Below the pieces are notes generated by a model. That model searched no databases. It was not told the DNA's origin and saw only the letters and a program-made list of their open reading frames with translations. A DNA stretch of 64,000 nucleotides from Diaporthe sp. PMI_573 (Eukaryota; Ascomycota; Sordariomycetes; Diaporthales; Diaporthaceae), in the NCBI GenBank assembly GCA_021399435.1, contig JAJTUP010000025.1, positions 496,001 to 560,000 on the forward strand. Direction: 5' to 3'. Positions 1-13,723 of the stretch are shown piece after piece (position 1 is the stretch's first letter; each line of letters opens with the position of its first letter). The position numbers and the translations under genes are program-made.

Positions 1-89
1 GTTTGGGGTATGCGTCGTGAAATCATGAATGCGCGTAATCTTACAGTTGAAGAGGCGGTTTGGTAGGACGCTAGGTGTGAGATGGTCGA

Positions 90-1038
90 CTAGACCTTGC
101 GGAAATCTTGCAAGACAGGGTAGATCAGCTCGAAGGCGTGGTAGATCTCGTCTCTAACTTTGGCACCAGTGAGGACGATCTTTCCGCTCACAAAGATCAG
201 GAGCACGATCTTGGGCTTGACCATGCGGTAGATGAGACCGGGGAACAGCTCTGGCTCGTAGGAGCTGAAGTTGTGGTGGCGAGAGGCCAGACCCTCCAGA
301 CGGATGGGGAACTTGATATCGCAGGAACCGACAATGTTCTGGATCTTGAAGTCCGTGAACTTCGCGTTGAAGCCTGTTGCGAGGGTGTGTTAGCCACCTG
401 ATCTCTTCCTGGCCACACCACGAGCAGTTGTGCCTTACCGAGCTTCTGGATGATCCGGGCATACTTGCGGCTGGCAAGCTTGGAGTCATCCTCAGATTTG
501 GCGCCAGTGACAACCATCTTGCCGCTGGCGAAAATCAGGGCGGTCGTCTTCGGCTCACGAATACGCATGATGACAGCGGCGAACCGCTTGGGATCTATTA
601 TTCAGGGTGAGTAATCCTGTGGAGCATGTAGACTCCGGATATACTCACTGTACTCAGCGTTGCGAGCATGAAGAGCAATCGTCTTCAGATCCAGACGGCA
701 GTCCAGGTTGACGGTTGCGACGATGTTCCTTTAAGAATGCGGCATAAGCATCTTTGAGATCATGTCATGTCTGACCATGGGATTATAGCTTACTGGAGAG
801 TTGGGGTCAGGCCACTGCCGGTTTGCTGCGCACCAGGGGTGGCAGCGGGCGTCGCGGGCGCAACACCGTTGCCGTTGGCAAGCGGAGATCCAGTCGGAGC
901 ACCATTTGCAGGAGCCTTGAGACCGGCGTCGCCAGGAGGCGTCAACTCGTTGTGGCCAGTGGGGAAGGACAGAGAGCCAGGAGACATGAAGTTCTTGGCC
1001 TGGTTGGCATTGCCAGGGTGGGTTTGAATAGCCTCCAT
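90..1038 (-). CDS. TATA-binding protein (TBP)
   Basis: General transcription factor that binds the TATA element as the core of TFIID and also serves Pol I and Pol III in the nucleus. Four exons (1038-794, 728-649, 594-439, 373-90) join in frame to 254 residues; the introns (65, 54 and 65 bases) all have GT-AG borders. The first ~80 residues are a variable Pro/Ala/Gly/Asn-rich tail. Then comes the saddle core with its two imperfect repeats: the first contains [19 protein letters not shown] and the second [20 protein letters not shown], and the protein ends in DFRKV as TBPs do. The start is the ATG at 1036-1038; an in-frame TTG upstream was not used. Core length and motifs match the near-invariant eukaryotic family, so identity is secure. 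The yeast orthologue is SPT15. Confidence 0.97.
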
Positions 1039-4000
1039 GGTTGCGACTTTCGACTCTGTCAACGTGGCAGATGATGGGACAAGATGACCGAGCAGATCTG
1101 GAACGGGAAGCTATGTTAGTACAGGAGTCGATCAAATGGTTACACATATGTTGATAAGTCTGAGGGTGGGCAGCGCGCGGTATTCGTGGGAGAACATCAT
1201 GGACAAGAGGCAAATGGAGAAATCGCCCCTTGTTCTTTTCTACGGTGGCAAGCGAAGTTGACGAATGTGATAGGGCGGGCAGGCTGTGTTGATCGGGTGA
1301 CTCGGGGGACAATGCCATTGCGGCAACTGTCCCACTCATCCCCACGACGGAAAGGTTTCCCTCACGACGGTCCTCAGGGAAGACGCGGTGACGTACCAAA
1401 TGTGGGAGAAGAACAAGTCAATGTCTCCCCTACAGCGACTGCTCACGACAACGACGACACGAGGTGCACGGTGGCAGGCGGATTCTTCGTAGTCGGTACT
1501 GTCCACGAGACTGCGTCTGCGGTGCGATGCGATGCGGTGCAAGGCGCTTGATAGCTTCGTCGGTCGAGTGTATCGAGAGATGACTAGACTTGACGGCGAC
1601 GAAGATTCGATGCGATGCGGTGCGACGCGACGCGACGGTGCAGGTGTGCGGTGTGTGTGTGACGTAATACCAACGACTCGAATCGCTGCGCGCGACTTGG
1701 CTTGGACTGGTTTTCAGGTACGGAAATGAGGATTCTATTCTCTTTTTTTTCTTTCTGTCTTCTCGTTCTCTTCAGGTACACAGAGAGCACTGTGCACTGT
1801 GCAACAGGTCCTGGGGCCTTGACTCGGGGTCTCGAGAGAGAGAGAAGAGGGAGGAAGGCGAGCCTTAATAGGTCGGCAGGGCAACAAAGGTCGACCTGGA
1901 GGATGGGGTCCTTTATGGCCAAGGACGGATTAGGAAAAAAGAGGAGAGGGTGCGCACACACACAAGCGCGTCCAGGGATAGGGCAAAGGAAAGAGGAGTG
2001 ATGGCGATGGACCACGGTTGCGATGTGTCGCAAGTTGCTTGTGCGCTGTCGAGGTCGGTTTGGGGGAACCAGGTTGAGGCTCTCGACGATGGCAGGTTGC
2101 AGTGTGTGTAGGTGGTGGCTCTGGTGTGGAGTGAGAAAAAAAGTTGGTTCAAGGCCAAACGTTAATGTAGGGATACGTAGGGCCGGTCGGGACTTCCGCT
2201 CCAAAAGGATGAGCGATCGGGCGGTGTTGGGGGGTGCTGGCCTCTTTATAGAAGCAGCAGTGGCAACCTCAGGCAGGAAATCAGCAGGAATTGCAGCTGT
2301 GGCACCCGGATTTCACAGTTTTTCGGCTGTCAGTAGTGCCACCCTGGCGAGAGGCTGCACCCAATCAGGGGCCGTCGCTACGCCGGCATGAGTGGGTCGC
2401 TTCCTGATGGGCACGAATTGCATTGGCATTATCCCTGAACATGTGTTGAACTTGCGTCCCGCCCCACTCCTTCATGCCATGTACCGGTACTTCCATGCTT
2501 GCCTTCTCCGTGGCACCTTTCCATTCACTTCCTTCAACTGGCCCAGCAACACGCACCCAGCAGAAGCCAGACAGCCAACCAACCGACCGCTTCCTGCTTC
2601 GCCGCAAAGCACCTGCGCACTCGCTCACTCGAGCCTGCTGGATCTGGCCACTCATTCACCTGCATCGCTGGCTCAAATCAATGACAGAGCCCAGTCTAAA
2701 AGTAGTAGCGCTCTGCATCAGTGCTTCCTTTCCCTCCCACTCATTCCCGCAAAGCCGTCATCCCTCGTCCAGTCTCTCCTGCTGCCGTTCACTTTGCCCG
2801 CATTCATTGGCCTGCAGAGCCCATCACAACTCTGAAACAATGGCACCCTTCTCAACCCCCCTAAATTTCATGCCTCCTCCTTCCAAAGCCAACATGTACA
2901 CACCCACGCCACACCACACTTACAACAACCCAGACATTATCCAACATCCCTTCTCCTGATCTAAAATCCACTCGTCTCAAACCACTCCATCGGGAGCTAC
3001 GATGCACCACACAACCCTCGGGCCCTGCATGGACGGCAGAGATGCTTCTCCTTCGGGAGCCACCGGCATGCAGCACGCATAAGCAAGCGAAAGCAGGAGC
3101 AAACGAAAGGGCACAAGAAGAGAAATGACGAGAGAGGAGAGGGAGATCGACAGCCGTCTCCATGTTACGATTGGGCCTCATGGTGACTGCTACCACCGAA
3201 AGCGAGACGGCAACACGCGAGCAAACGAACGAACGAACGACCACAACGAACGCACGATCGAGTGCACCATGACGAAGCCACATTCATCTGCAACCCGAGA
3301 ATGTTGTCGCGTCGACTCACCCACGACGCAAATCAACGAGGCTGAGTGCTGCCTGGCAGTCAGGCCTGTTGTGTGATGTCCGCCGATGCGACGGGGCAAG
3401 CTCACTTTGCCTCCTAAGATGCAGACTCCATTCCCGATCCCCAAGTCTCGCCCACGAATCGGGCCCTCCACCTCGGCGACCGAATCATGAGAGTAGTGAA
3501 CACCAGGAACACACCAGCCCGTCACATGCGCACAACCATCACGATGATAAATCTCGCGGCAGGAATATGAGGGATTGCATTATCAGAGCATTGAGCTCAA
3601 TCCAGGACTGATTTCACTTCCTCCGAATCCAGTCACTGCTGCCAGGCTGCAGGCTCCAGGCTCCAGGCTCCAGGCTCCAGGCTCCAGGCTCCAGGCTCCA
3701 GGCTCCAGGCTCCAGGCTCCAGGCTCCAAGCCCCAGGCTCCTGGCTCTCTAGCCTCTCTCGTCCATGCGACGCTACCGGCTTCGTTCATGCACAAACCCC
3801 CGTTTGCTGGCACCCCCGGAGATAAGCTTCTTTCTGCCCTGTCCTGGTCCTCATTTGCTGATCAGCGCCGCTTCGGGGTCCGTTGCCCAATCTGATGGGA
3901 GACGCTTGCCCACAGTGTTGCGGCCTGAGGCATCAGCCGCCCGGCAATCCCAATCTTATTCTGGGCCTTCTCTCGCTGGAAACCTGGCCACCACTTGTTT

Positions 4001-7000
4001 CCCCTGCCACCTCCCAGCGTCGCGTTGGCTGATTTCTCGCAACCCAATTTCAATAAGCACGACGACCATCCAACCTCGCTTCCAGACTAACGACATCAGC
4101 CGTCGACTGGCACGCCCGACGGTGCTGCATCTCTTCCATCATCATTATCATCATCATCGTCAGAGATGCCTGCGCTTGCGAGACCGAGCACAAAAGATGA
4201 CGACCACAAGACAGTCTCATCATGACGTGCGGCGACCATCACGAAGGGGTGCGTGAGCCAGAGGTGAGTTGATCCTCCTAGCCCAAACTTGGAACGCAGC
4301 TACCATCCCTTCGCCTCCCCGAGGCACCGACGCCGCTCCTTGATTCCCAGCGCCTTGCCTCTGTTGGGCCCCTGGGGCTGGGCCCAGCTGGGAAAGCAGG
4401 GAGGGGGCACAGAGCCCCAGATTTAACAGCTTGTTTCCGAGTTAGTGGCTTCACCGGCCCAGGCTTTGGGCCTATGGAGCGAGGGAGCGTCGTATGCACG
4501 CATAGTGTGGGTGGCCCAGTCTGACATGTACCGGTACGCGCCCAGCCCCAGCAACCCAGCCGGCCGCGACCAGCCTGGAATTTTTTTCCTTTTCGCGCCT
4601 GTGTATCCCTCCCTCCACCATTGCGACAGCGCCGTCCGCAAATGATGCCTGGATGGACCGTGCCCCCCTTTTTTTCCCTTCTTCTCACGCGCACGCTCCC
4701 GAGCCAACTCGGACGGACTGGCCAACCAGCGACGGCGCCGGCCCAGCCTTGTCCACCACTCTGGGAAATGAGTCATTCCAGGTTGTCTGTTGCAACCGGC
4801 CGGCCTCCCGTCATGCAATCGTTTACTTTCGTGCGATGCACCATCCGCTCACAGCCCCGGCACCTTTTGATATAAGCAACAATGCGATGCTTCTGTTTCT
4901 GTGCGCTTGCGACACAGACAGACGAGCAGAAGCAAAAGCCCTTGGACCCCACCCCGGGGTTTGATGCTCTTTCTTCTTCTTATGCTGTGGTGATCCGTGT
5001 TTCGGCACGGCTTTCACAGCACGGAGCACTCCGCGTTGGTGTGGGGCATTCCGTAACAACGACCTCGGGATGATGACGGTGATGATGATGATGGTTGTTG
5101 GTGTTGGTTGGTGCTGGGGACCGAGGAGATCGGTCCTGGGGGCCCATGCCGCCCCACTGCGCCCCTCCCTTCCTCCCCCTTGGTAGCTACAGTAGTGCGG
5201 AGAGGCCTGAGAGGGAAAAATGCTGCGCGCAGATGCAACTCCAAAACTACCAAGAGGAGCTCCTTGCGCCGGTCCCGTCTCACCCTTCGTGCATCCCTGT
5301 CCGACTCTTATCGCCCGCATCTGATTCCTCTGCCTGCTTCTCGGGGCCTGCAGAGGCCCAATTTCCGACGGTTGCACCATGCTCATTCCTTCGCCCAGAC
5401 CAATGAGAAGGCGTTGCTGACCATGGAAGACGGTCTTGTGTGCTTGTGTGTCCTTTCTTGGCGTCTGCAATCAATCAGATCTACTGCCAGTCCTACCTGA
5501 ATGCAGCAGCACCAGTCTGACATGTAGAAAAAGGGAGATGCTTGTCATCTTTTCAACCCCTATTTTCTTCCTGTTCGGTCGTCACCGTACCAACGGTTGC
5601 GATTTGCCCAGAGGAGGCTGCATCCGAGCCGTCAAAGAGCCGCGTGGCTCCGTGGTTGCTGTACCACGCTATGCTGCACCCCGCGTCCAAACGCTCGCGC
5701 AGTTTTCGCGCTCTGTTCGCGACAGGGAGTGGATGAAGAGGAAAAGAAGACTTCAACATCGTCAAGGGTGTCCGGAGAACGCCGACCAATATACTCGGGC
5801 CGCTTTGAACTTTTTCTTTTCTGTTTCTTACACCCCGTCCTTTTCTCAAGGCGACAGCATAGACCAAACCCCCCAGGGAATCCCGAAGAAACAATCCACG
5901 CCTACCTGGTAACTTGGGTGCTTGCCAGGTGCCTGTCCCCTGCTGCGGGCAGAGTGCTGAACTCTTTTTTTCTTGGTAGGGTGTGGGCGGGGCGAGTCAG
6001 TTGAGCCTCAACATCAAGGCATTCCCCTCGCTCGTGGTTCGCAGCCTCGGATGTTGCCCCCCAATCCTACCCAGGTCAGGACCCCCGTCCCGATAGGGGA
6101 GGGTCGTTGAATCGGTCGCCCGATGGGCACGGCCTTTTTTATTTCAGATCGGCCTGGCTGAAGGAAGGCCGTGAGAATTGCCTGGGGAAACCGCAATCGG
6201 GCCACAGTGGCCACATCGTGGGTTATGCTTCTGTGCTGTGCCTCTGGTGTGTTTTTATGCGAAGACGGGCCGGCCGTGGTCGGGTCTGGCCTGCCTGCCT
6301 GTCGACATACCCACTGATACCTTACCTGCCTGCCTATCTATCTGCCTGCCTGCCCTGCCTATCTGCCTGCCCCGTCTATGTTACTATACCACAAACGCAT
6401 AGCCGTTTTAATACGGCGCATTATTACCCCATCGTGATTTTTGTGCTGCACGTTCGAATGAGGACCTGTGCGGCCGCCCGTGTTGTGACAGAAGTTGGGA
6501 CGACGGGAAGTGGTGGGCTTGCGGCTGACACGGAGGCAAGAGGGGGACGCGCGTACAAGGGGGTGTTTCCGGCTATCAAACGCGAGGCTGATACATTCCG
6601 TCTATCTTATCCCATCTAGTCCCATCACCTCGGTTTACCTATACGACCAAAGCCTTACATGCAACCCTACTGCTTCCCCAAGCCCTTGGAACGCTGTTGG
6701 GAGCCTCGCGCTCGCTCTCGTTTGATGCCGTGCCGTGCCTGCCCCCCCCCCCATGCAAGACTTCAATGTTGCTCCCCCTGCTTGTGGCGTATCCTACGCC
6801 ACCACAGAGGCCTTTTGTGCCCGTCTTTCCGTTCGATTGCGCTTGGTGGTCAAGTGACTTGACTACTGAACTGGCATGTATGTCCGTGCCCATTTTTCTT
6901 CCGTCCCTTGCTGAAGCAGCCGCTTCCGGGTCTACTGAGTACTTCTGCTCTCCAGCGTCACGCTTGCCTCTGCTAACCGACAGCGAGGCTAGCCCGGCCG

Positions 7001-8245
7001 GCCGAATACCAAAAAAAAAAAAAAAAAAAGAAGCGCCGGGCCTCTCTCTTATCCGTGCGCTTGTCGTCAGCGGCGCATTGTACTGTACTGTGCTTCGGGT
7101 TCACCCACCTGGCCAGTGGCCGCTTGGTCGCTTGCTCAATGGCTCCACCCCACGTCATCCCTCGCGCGAGGCTGGCTGGGCCGGCTTGGGCAAGGCCGTG
7201 TTGGTATTTCTCGTGCTGCCCAGCCTCGCGCCTCGCTTGTCGTCGTGGCGTCCTGCCTACCTACCTACCTGCCTGTTTAAGCGGCCTCGCTAATCGGGCT
7301 CCGCCTAATTATCCGGCCTCCCTCTTCGCTTCCACGCTCGGCGCTTACCTAGTCGCACGACATGGCCACGTGCTGAGGGGGTCTTTTCGAGGGTGTATGG
7401 GTTTTTTTTTTGAGATGGTGTGGTAGCGATACTTGCCGAAGGACAGGACTCGCTTTTCGCAAGGTCTGATAGTTTTCTTTTCCTTATTCGAGAGGACTGG
7501 CCACTGCCCCCCCCCCCACCTGCACCTGCCGTGACCTTGAGCTCTGGCCCATATTGTCCGGATGAGTGCTGCTTGCTGTCTGTCTCGTCCTCATTCATTG
7601 CCGGCTCTTGGGATGAGGATCCATCCGCCTTGCCCACCTTCCCCCCCCCCCCAACATTGCCGCTGGACATGTAAAAGTATGCGCTCAAGCTTGCCCTTCG
7701 GGCCCGGCGCGACTGTCGTTGGCACTGGGCTCAACCGGTCACGAGTCGTTTCAGTCATGATTTTTCATCTTCTTTCGTGTGGAAGGTGGCTGGGGCCAAA
7801 GAGCCCTTGATGGGACTGCCTTTTGCCTCTTTTCTAGTTTTTTCTTACCTCTCGGTATTCATATTCCCGTGCAAGTCTCCGAGCGGTTCAGGTACACCGC
7901 ATGCCCGAGCCTCCATGGACAGAGTTCATCTCTCCACCACTCGTCCGGTCTCAGAATTCATAATCTTGCCTGCCTCCGGCGTGGGATGCTCACGGCACGG
8001 CAGATGGTCAACGACGGGGCAGGCGAACAAGTGTGGATGGTAGCTTGATGATATTTGCTTTTCTCCAAGACTCCGAGTGCCCGGCTCTGTCTGCATATAA
8101 AGTATGTATACACCTGGAATTGCCCACCAATCATTTCTCTCAAATACCCTTATATAGACCTCTCGTCTTGGCCCGGATACGCCCTTTGCCCGGCCCATCT
8201 AGAATTTGATTCCATGCTGATGGAATTTTCACCGCTACTGTTTGT
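1039..8245. other. Gene-poor 7.2 kb stretch, no supported gene
   Basis: This stretch separates the 5' end of the TBP gene from the 3' end of the ETF-QO gene. I see no ORF with a recognisable domain, convincing splice chain or codon pattern; the open frames are short and overlap on both strands, as expected in GC-rich low-complexity DNA. It holds a 7-bp tandem repeat (about 3650-3735), (CTGC)n/(CCTA)n tracts near 6290-6370 and 7255-7275, a ~20-base poly-A at about 7010-7030, and several C, G and T homopolymers. The first kilobase or so presumably contains the TBP promoter and 5' UTR. A non-coding RNA or unusually long UTR cannot be excluded. Confidence 0.6.
3645..3740. repeat. 7-bp tandem repeat (AGGCTCC)n
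   Basis: About a dozen near-perfect head-to-tail copies of the 7-mer AGGCTCC, with a few substitutions at each end. It lies in the gene-poor interval and is not inside a supported gene; the open frames through it on both strands result from the repeat itself. Confidence 0.9.
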
Positions 8246-10385
8246 CTATGTCATGTAGTACTTGGGACCCTCACCACCCTGAGGGACCTGCCAGTTGATA
8301 TCCTGGTTGGGAGCCTTGATGTCGCATGTCTTGCAGTGTATACAGCTGTGTGGGTGCGAACGCAATGTTAGCAACTCCTTGATTTTGCGATGATGGCCCA
8401 GAAGCACGAAGCGAGCGTGTACCTGAGACAGCGGGTAGGAACATAGGGGCAAAGTTCGCTTCAGAGTGTTGGTTTTTTTTTGGGGGGGGGGGGCACTTAC
8501 TTCTGCGCGTTAATCTGGAACCTCACGCCCTCGGGCTTCGATGCGTCCTCAACGTACTCATACACCCCAGCAGGGCAGAACCTGTTCTCGAGGCCCTTGA
8601 ACGCCGGCCACGTCTCGGCCGTGTGCTTCTCCCAGTCCTTGACCTGCAGGTGCACAGGCTGGTCCTCCTCGTGGTTGGTCCCCGTGCGGCTGACGCTGGT
8701 GAGGATGTCAAAGGTGAGCTTGCCGTCGGGCTTCTCGTACTCGATCTTGGGGCACTGGTCGGCGGGCTTGGTCGCCGCGTGGTCCATGGCCTTGTGCTTG
8801 AACGTCCACGGCACGCGGCCCTTGAGCAGGAAGGTGTCGACCCCGGACCACATCAGGCCGCCGTACAGGCCCAGGGGCGAGTGGAAGGACGGCCGCAGGT
8901 TGCGCACCTCCTTCAGCTCCTTCCAGATGTAGCTCTCGCGCAGGCTGGACTCGTAGTCGTACAGGAAGACGGAGCCGTCGTCGGCGTTGTTGCTCAGCGC
9001 CGTCCACGCGGCCTCGGCGGCCAGCATGCCCGACTTCATGGCGTTGTGCGTGCCCTTGATCTTGGGCACGTTGACGAAGCCGGCCGAGTCGCCGATGAGC
9101 GCTCCGCCCGGGAAGGCGACCTTGGGGATGGACTGGAAGCCGCCCTCGATGAGCGCGCGCGCGCCGTAGGATATGCACTTGCCGCCCTCCAGCACCGAGG
9201 CGTACAGCGGGTGCTTCTTCATCTTCTGGAACTCCTGGTATGGGCTCATCCACGGGTTCGGGTAGTCCAGCGCCGTGACCAGCCCGATGGACACCAGGTT
9301 GTCGCCAAAGTGGTACATCCATCCGCCGCCGTACGTGTCGTAGGGTAGGGGGTATCCGAGCGAATGTGTGATGTCGCCCTTCTTGAACTTCTCTGGCTGC
9401 ACCTCCCAGACCTCCTTTACACCTAGCCCGTACGTCTGCGGTTGCGAGTCGCTGCGCAGGTCAAAATTCTTGATAACCTGCTTGCTAAGGCTGCCATGGC
9501 AGCCCTCGCCAAACATGGTGACGCGGGCGTGGAACTCCATGCCGCGCTCGAACACGTCCTTGGGCTTCCCGCTGCGGCCGATGCCCAGGTCGTTGGTGGC
9601 GACGCCCAGAACACTTCCGTCTGGCTTGTATAGCACCTCGCTGGCGCTGAACCCCGGGTAGACCTCGACGCCGACCTCCTCGGCGCGGTCGCCCAACCAC
9701 TTGGTGAACTGGTTCAGGCTGAGGATGTAGTTGCCCTTGTTGTGCATCGGAGGCGGGGCAGGAAGGGGCACCGCCATGGACTTGGTCAGGAAGCGCATGT
9801 GGTCATTGCCGGCAGGGGTGGCGCCGTCGAAGCGCGACTCGTTGTCCTCGGCCAGCCAGTCAGGGAAGAGCTCCTCGACGGCATTGGGCTGGATGACGGC
9901 GCCGGAGAGGATGTGGGCGCCAATCTCGCCGGCCTTCTCGAGGAGGAGGACGCGGAAGTCCTCATTTCCGGCTTCGTTGGCGAGTTGTTTGAGGCGGATG
10001 GCGGCGGAGAGACCTGCTGGGCCTATGGGTACAGAACATGTTGGTTAGACATACTTGTACTCTACGAGAGGGCTGACAACGGAGGGATGGTTGAAGAGAC
10101 TGGGGTCGCACCTCCGCCTACTATACACACATCGACCTGGTCACTCTCCCGTTCTATTGTGGCTGGGTCAAAGGAGTCATCTGGGGTGGCCATGCGCCGT
10201 GATGCGCTGATGGAGAACAGCCTGGCCTGCGTTGTCCTGCTTTTCGCAGCATACGACTGGCGTAATATTGTCCTCCTGGGGAAGCATGATGCTATTGCCC
10301 GTGGGCTTTGTACTTGTGACCTGACCCTGGCAAGTGGTGTTGCCGCCCTGGCCAGGCGCCCTGGTATCCTCGCAGGCGCAGACAT
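8246..10385 (-). CDS. Electron transfer flavoprotein-ubiquinone oxidoreductase (ETF-QO), mitochondrial
   Basis: Inner-membrane flavo-iron-sulfur enzyme that passes electrons from reduced ETF (acyl-CoA, branched-chain amino-acid and choline dehydrogenases) to ubiquinone. Three exons (10385-10112, 10022-8501, 8345-8246) join to 631 residues, the usual family length. Residues 1-~70 form an Arg/Ser/Ala-rich, acid-poor mitochondrial presequence. The FAD dinucleotide fold is [19 protein letters not shown], split by intron 1. The C terminus carries the four [4Fe-4S] cysteines: one in [10 protein letters not shown] and three in [19 protein letters not shown], the latter restored only by splicing intron 2 (donor next to 8500, acceptor next to 8346). 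Intron 2 contains adjoining T and G homopolymers. An upstream in-frame ATG at 10484 exists, but the start at 10385 gives a cleaner presequence. Human homologue ETFDH. Confidence 0.96.
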
Positions 10386-13300
10386 GATGTGTGGTGTGGG
10401 ATGTGTGTAGCGTCGTGGAGGGAAGAGTTGGCGATGGTGGTGGATGGCGGGGTGACTCGTCAATGCACTCGAGGCATTGGGCAAGAAATATGCTCGTCAG
10501 CTGAAATCCAAAGCTCGTCCCTTGTAGAGCATGCGCATCAGCAGCTTAAGAGCATCGCAGGACTATTTGGAATTGGTGTCGTGGGCGAGGGGTTGGTGGT
10601 GATGTCGACCGCTTGGGGTTGCTGGAATGACGCATTCGCACCGCATGTGCGCAAGCTTTCACTCGCTCTATCTCTGGGCGGCCAAAATTCGGCTGCAGCT
10701 TTTTGCTGGGCCCAGCAGCCGATCAACTGGTCATTTTCTTCAGGTCTCGTCTGAGTGGCCGCTGCCTCCTGTTCGCCGAGGTCTGTCGTCCCCACCTGCC
10801 TCTTCCGATCTTCCGACGCAAGCCGCATCCGGCACCGACGACCCGCGGGTTGCTGGTCGATTTGCTTGTGACTCTGCACCCCGAACCCTCTGTCCTGCTT
10901 GTCTCGGTCGTGGCCCTCCCTCACCCTCTGTCTGGGCAATGCAGCCACTCACTCACCCAATCTTGGCCAATCCATCCTCATGCCACTATTTGTCTCGCAA
11001 TCCACTCCCACATCCAGTCTCGCTGCAGTGACCGACTGGCCCTTGCTGGATGAGCTTTCCATGAGTGAGCCACTTTGCTGTTTGGTGTTGTTGTTGTGCT
11101 TGTTGTTCACCGTTCTCGGTCTCCTCCCGCCTCTCAAACCCTGTGGGTTTTGCTGAATCTCTGTATTCAGGAGGAACCACATTATAGCAGACCTAAGCTT
11201 CGTATCCAGGCCGCAGATTACTCCAGGAACCAGAAAACCCAAAAACAGATCGTCAAGCTCAAGACTTGGCTTTGGCGATTGATCCACCTTGGCTGTGGAG
11301 TGCGAGAGTCTGACGTGCACATCACCAACCACGTTTTCGTGGCCAAGCATTAATGCAGCAGCAGCAGCAACGGGTGAAATCTGACGAGACAGCCTTCGTA
11401 AAGACCTCGTGGTCTTCTCGTTTCTATTCATGCCAACTCTGATCCAAGTTGACACCCATGGAGATGAAGAACGACTCGACGGATCACGGCATGTTCCACA
11501 ACTCTAACGGACACTGCCTCGGGTTCATCACATCTTCGACCATCCATCCATCTGCTTTAGGCTGCTGTCATCTCAATTGCCAACCGCCCGCCCAGCCCAG
11601 TCAGGCTCGTCTCTTCCCAACTTTCTCCCTCGTCAAAAGTCTTGGCTCTGGAACACATGCAGAGCATGGTGACCCACAGCCCACCTTACAAGCACATGCG
11701 CCCTGTTTCAGGACGGGGGCCCCATGAGGCTCTGTTAAGCTTCTTCCAAACACTATCTGTGCCAAGACAGGGTTGCTGGGGACCTCCCCCAGAGCCCCAC
11801 CCCTCCTTCGAAACGCCTGCTGGCCAATGCCCCAGCGATTCGATGGCGAACTGTTCCATTCTAGGCAGTGCCTGCTGAGCACTTTTCCATCGCCTCGCTA
11901 TCGTCATAGCCAGCCGCCATGATTCAATGCCTGCTGGCTAGCTCCTTTCCCACTCCATGGTTGGTTGTGTGCCTCATGACGGATGGAGCTCACTTGATGT
12001 TTAGGAATTCCGACCTGTCCGTCACATATACGACACACTGTGGGCGGATCCTGCAACTACCGACGCTACGGTAGCAGGAGACTGGCTGGAGCGCGTCGCT
12101 ACTCATGATCCTCCACAGCAGCCTCACAGCAACTCGATCAAGACCCTTTTCCGTCTCAACATCATGTTGCTGAGTGGATTCCCGTTCACGCCGTCCCGCT
12201 CCTCGCTTAACTTGAGGACCCGTCGATCTCTCGAGGATCGGCCAAGTTTCATGCTTGAGCTCGTGTCTGCCGGATGGGGTCCGACTCAGCTTCTGTCCAG
12301 GATACTATCTTTGGTTCAGCAGGTAAGTGGGCTGGTAATGTATTCCTCGATTAATTTCAAGTCTTGCCTTTTCCGTTTGCTGTCAATCTCTCCCAAAGGC
12401 TTCAAGATTCTCTACCAAAGTGGCCCGATCACGCAAATGCTCCGTGAGCCACACTGAGGGCGGCAGACTAGCCTGACAGCTCCCACATCCCGGGGCCCCC
12501 AGATCGTAGATGTTGTAATGGTGGGTGGGTTGGCCGTGGGCAATGTGCACCAAGGGTCCGAGGCTTAATCCCCCACGATCGCCAGCAGTCTCCTCTCCTT
12601 TTGCCCCGATTTTCTGGAACATGGCTGAAATCTCGCGGCTTCGAGGCTGGACCTGAGGAGGTGCGGGCTTTTCCTCATCGGGTTGGACCATGTTCTATCT
12701 TTGCCAACCCTCCGCCTGCCTCCGTCGACATGGCCATACACGTCCATCCAGGCGGTCCAGGTGGGGTGTCCGGCTTGTTTGATCCACGGTTTGGCTCAAC
12801 CCTGCTCCCGCATCGAACGTGCATCTCAACTACCGTGCAGTGCTACCCTCGATCCGCACGGCGCCAATGGCCTTACTTCTCCTGTATGATTTTCAGATCT
12901 TCTGCCAAGCCCAAACAACCCGAGGATCCCAGCATATCACGATTGCTCCTGTTTAGTTTCCGCCCAAACCGGTAACCAAGACGCTGATGCACAAACGCCC
13001 CGGGACCCCAGCAGAGCGTCACTGAGCTGTGATCTCCTTGCCAAGTCGCTTGCACATTCCCGCCCAGCTTGTCGTTCTGGCGGCACGAGAGCTTGCTCTG
13101 TCTCGTCTCCACCTTGACTACCTGGCACCCTGGCAGCTGCCTGGCTCCCCTGGAGTGCGGGCCTTTTACCTGCTCGTCCCATCCTTGTCGAGTGACATGA
13201 GCCCAAGTCTGAACCCGACTGTCATCCTTGGTCGGGGAACGTTCAGATGAGATGAAGTTGATGTTTCGTTAGACGCTAGTAGGTCGAGGTCATTGCAAGT

Positions 13301-13723
13301 TGCAACCTCCTCCATGTCCCAGAACAGACGGCTCCCAAGTTTCCGTCCAACCCCCCGGGCCGTCCAAACAAGGATGGGGGACGGTTGGGGGTATGAGATG
13401 GAGAGACGAGATGGATATAAGACTGTTCCTCCTTCTTCTCTGTTGGTTTGGATACCTCTTGGCCAGGCATCTCTTGCACCAACTTCAAGCTCACCTTCTT
13501 CTTTCGTTCCAGTGGATCTGGTTCCTTTTGCCCACCCTCCTTCTAGTAAAGTAATAACGGGTTGATCCCATTTCTTTCTTTCTCTTGAGGTACGTACGGG
13601 CCCTTACACACAAGGCAATACTTCCTTCGACATATTGGTGGTTACATACTCACACAGCCACATCTAGCTGTGCTCTAGACTTTCCTTCTCACAACACACT
13701 ATCCTTTTTCACACACCGCCAAG
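10386..13723. other. Intergenic 3.3 kb, no supported gene
   Basis: Between the 5' end of the ETF-QO gene and the secreted low-complexity protein gene. Open frames are short, overlapping and without recognisable domains. The last ~300 bases are pyrimidine-rich with CT runs, typical of a fungal promoter and 5' UTR for the downstream gene. Confidence 0.6.
13414..13421 (+). promoter_or_regulatory. Possible TATA box of the secreted low-complexity protein gene
   Basis: GATATAAG about 310 bases upstream of the ATG at 13724, followed by CT-rich tracts common before transcription starts of strongly expressed fungal genes. The match is short and chance occurrence is likely enough that confidence stays low. 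Confidence 0.25.

Noticed and set aside
7008..7030. Poly-A tract as a retroposon tail
   Set aside because: No element body or target-site duplication visible upstream; several unrelated homopolymers occur in the same region.
8623..9348. Long + strand open frame (241 codons) over the ETF-QO gene
   Set aside because: Antisense shadow of a confidently identified coding exon; GC-rich third positions keep the reverse frame open.
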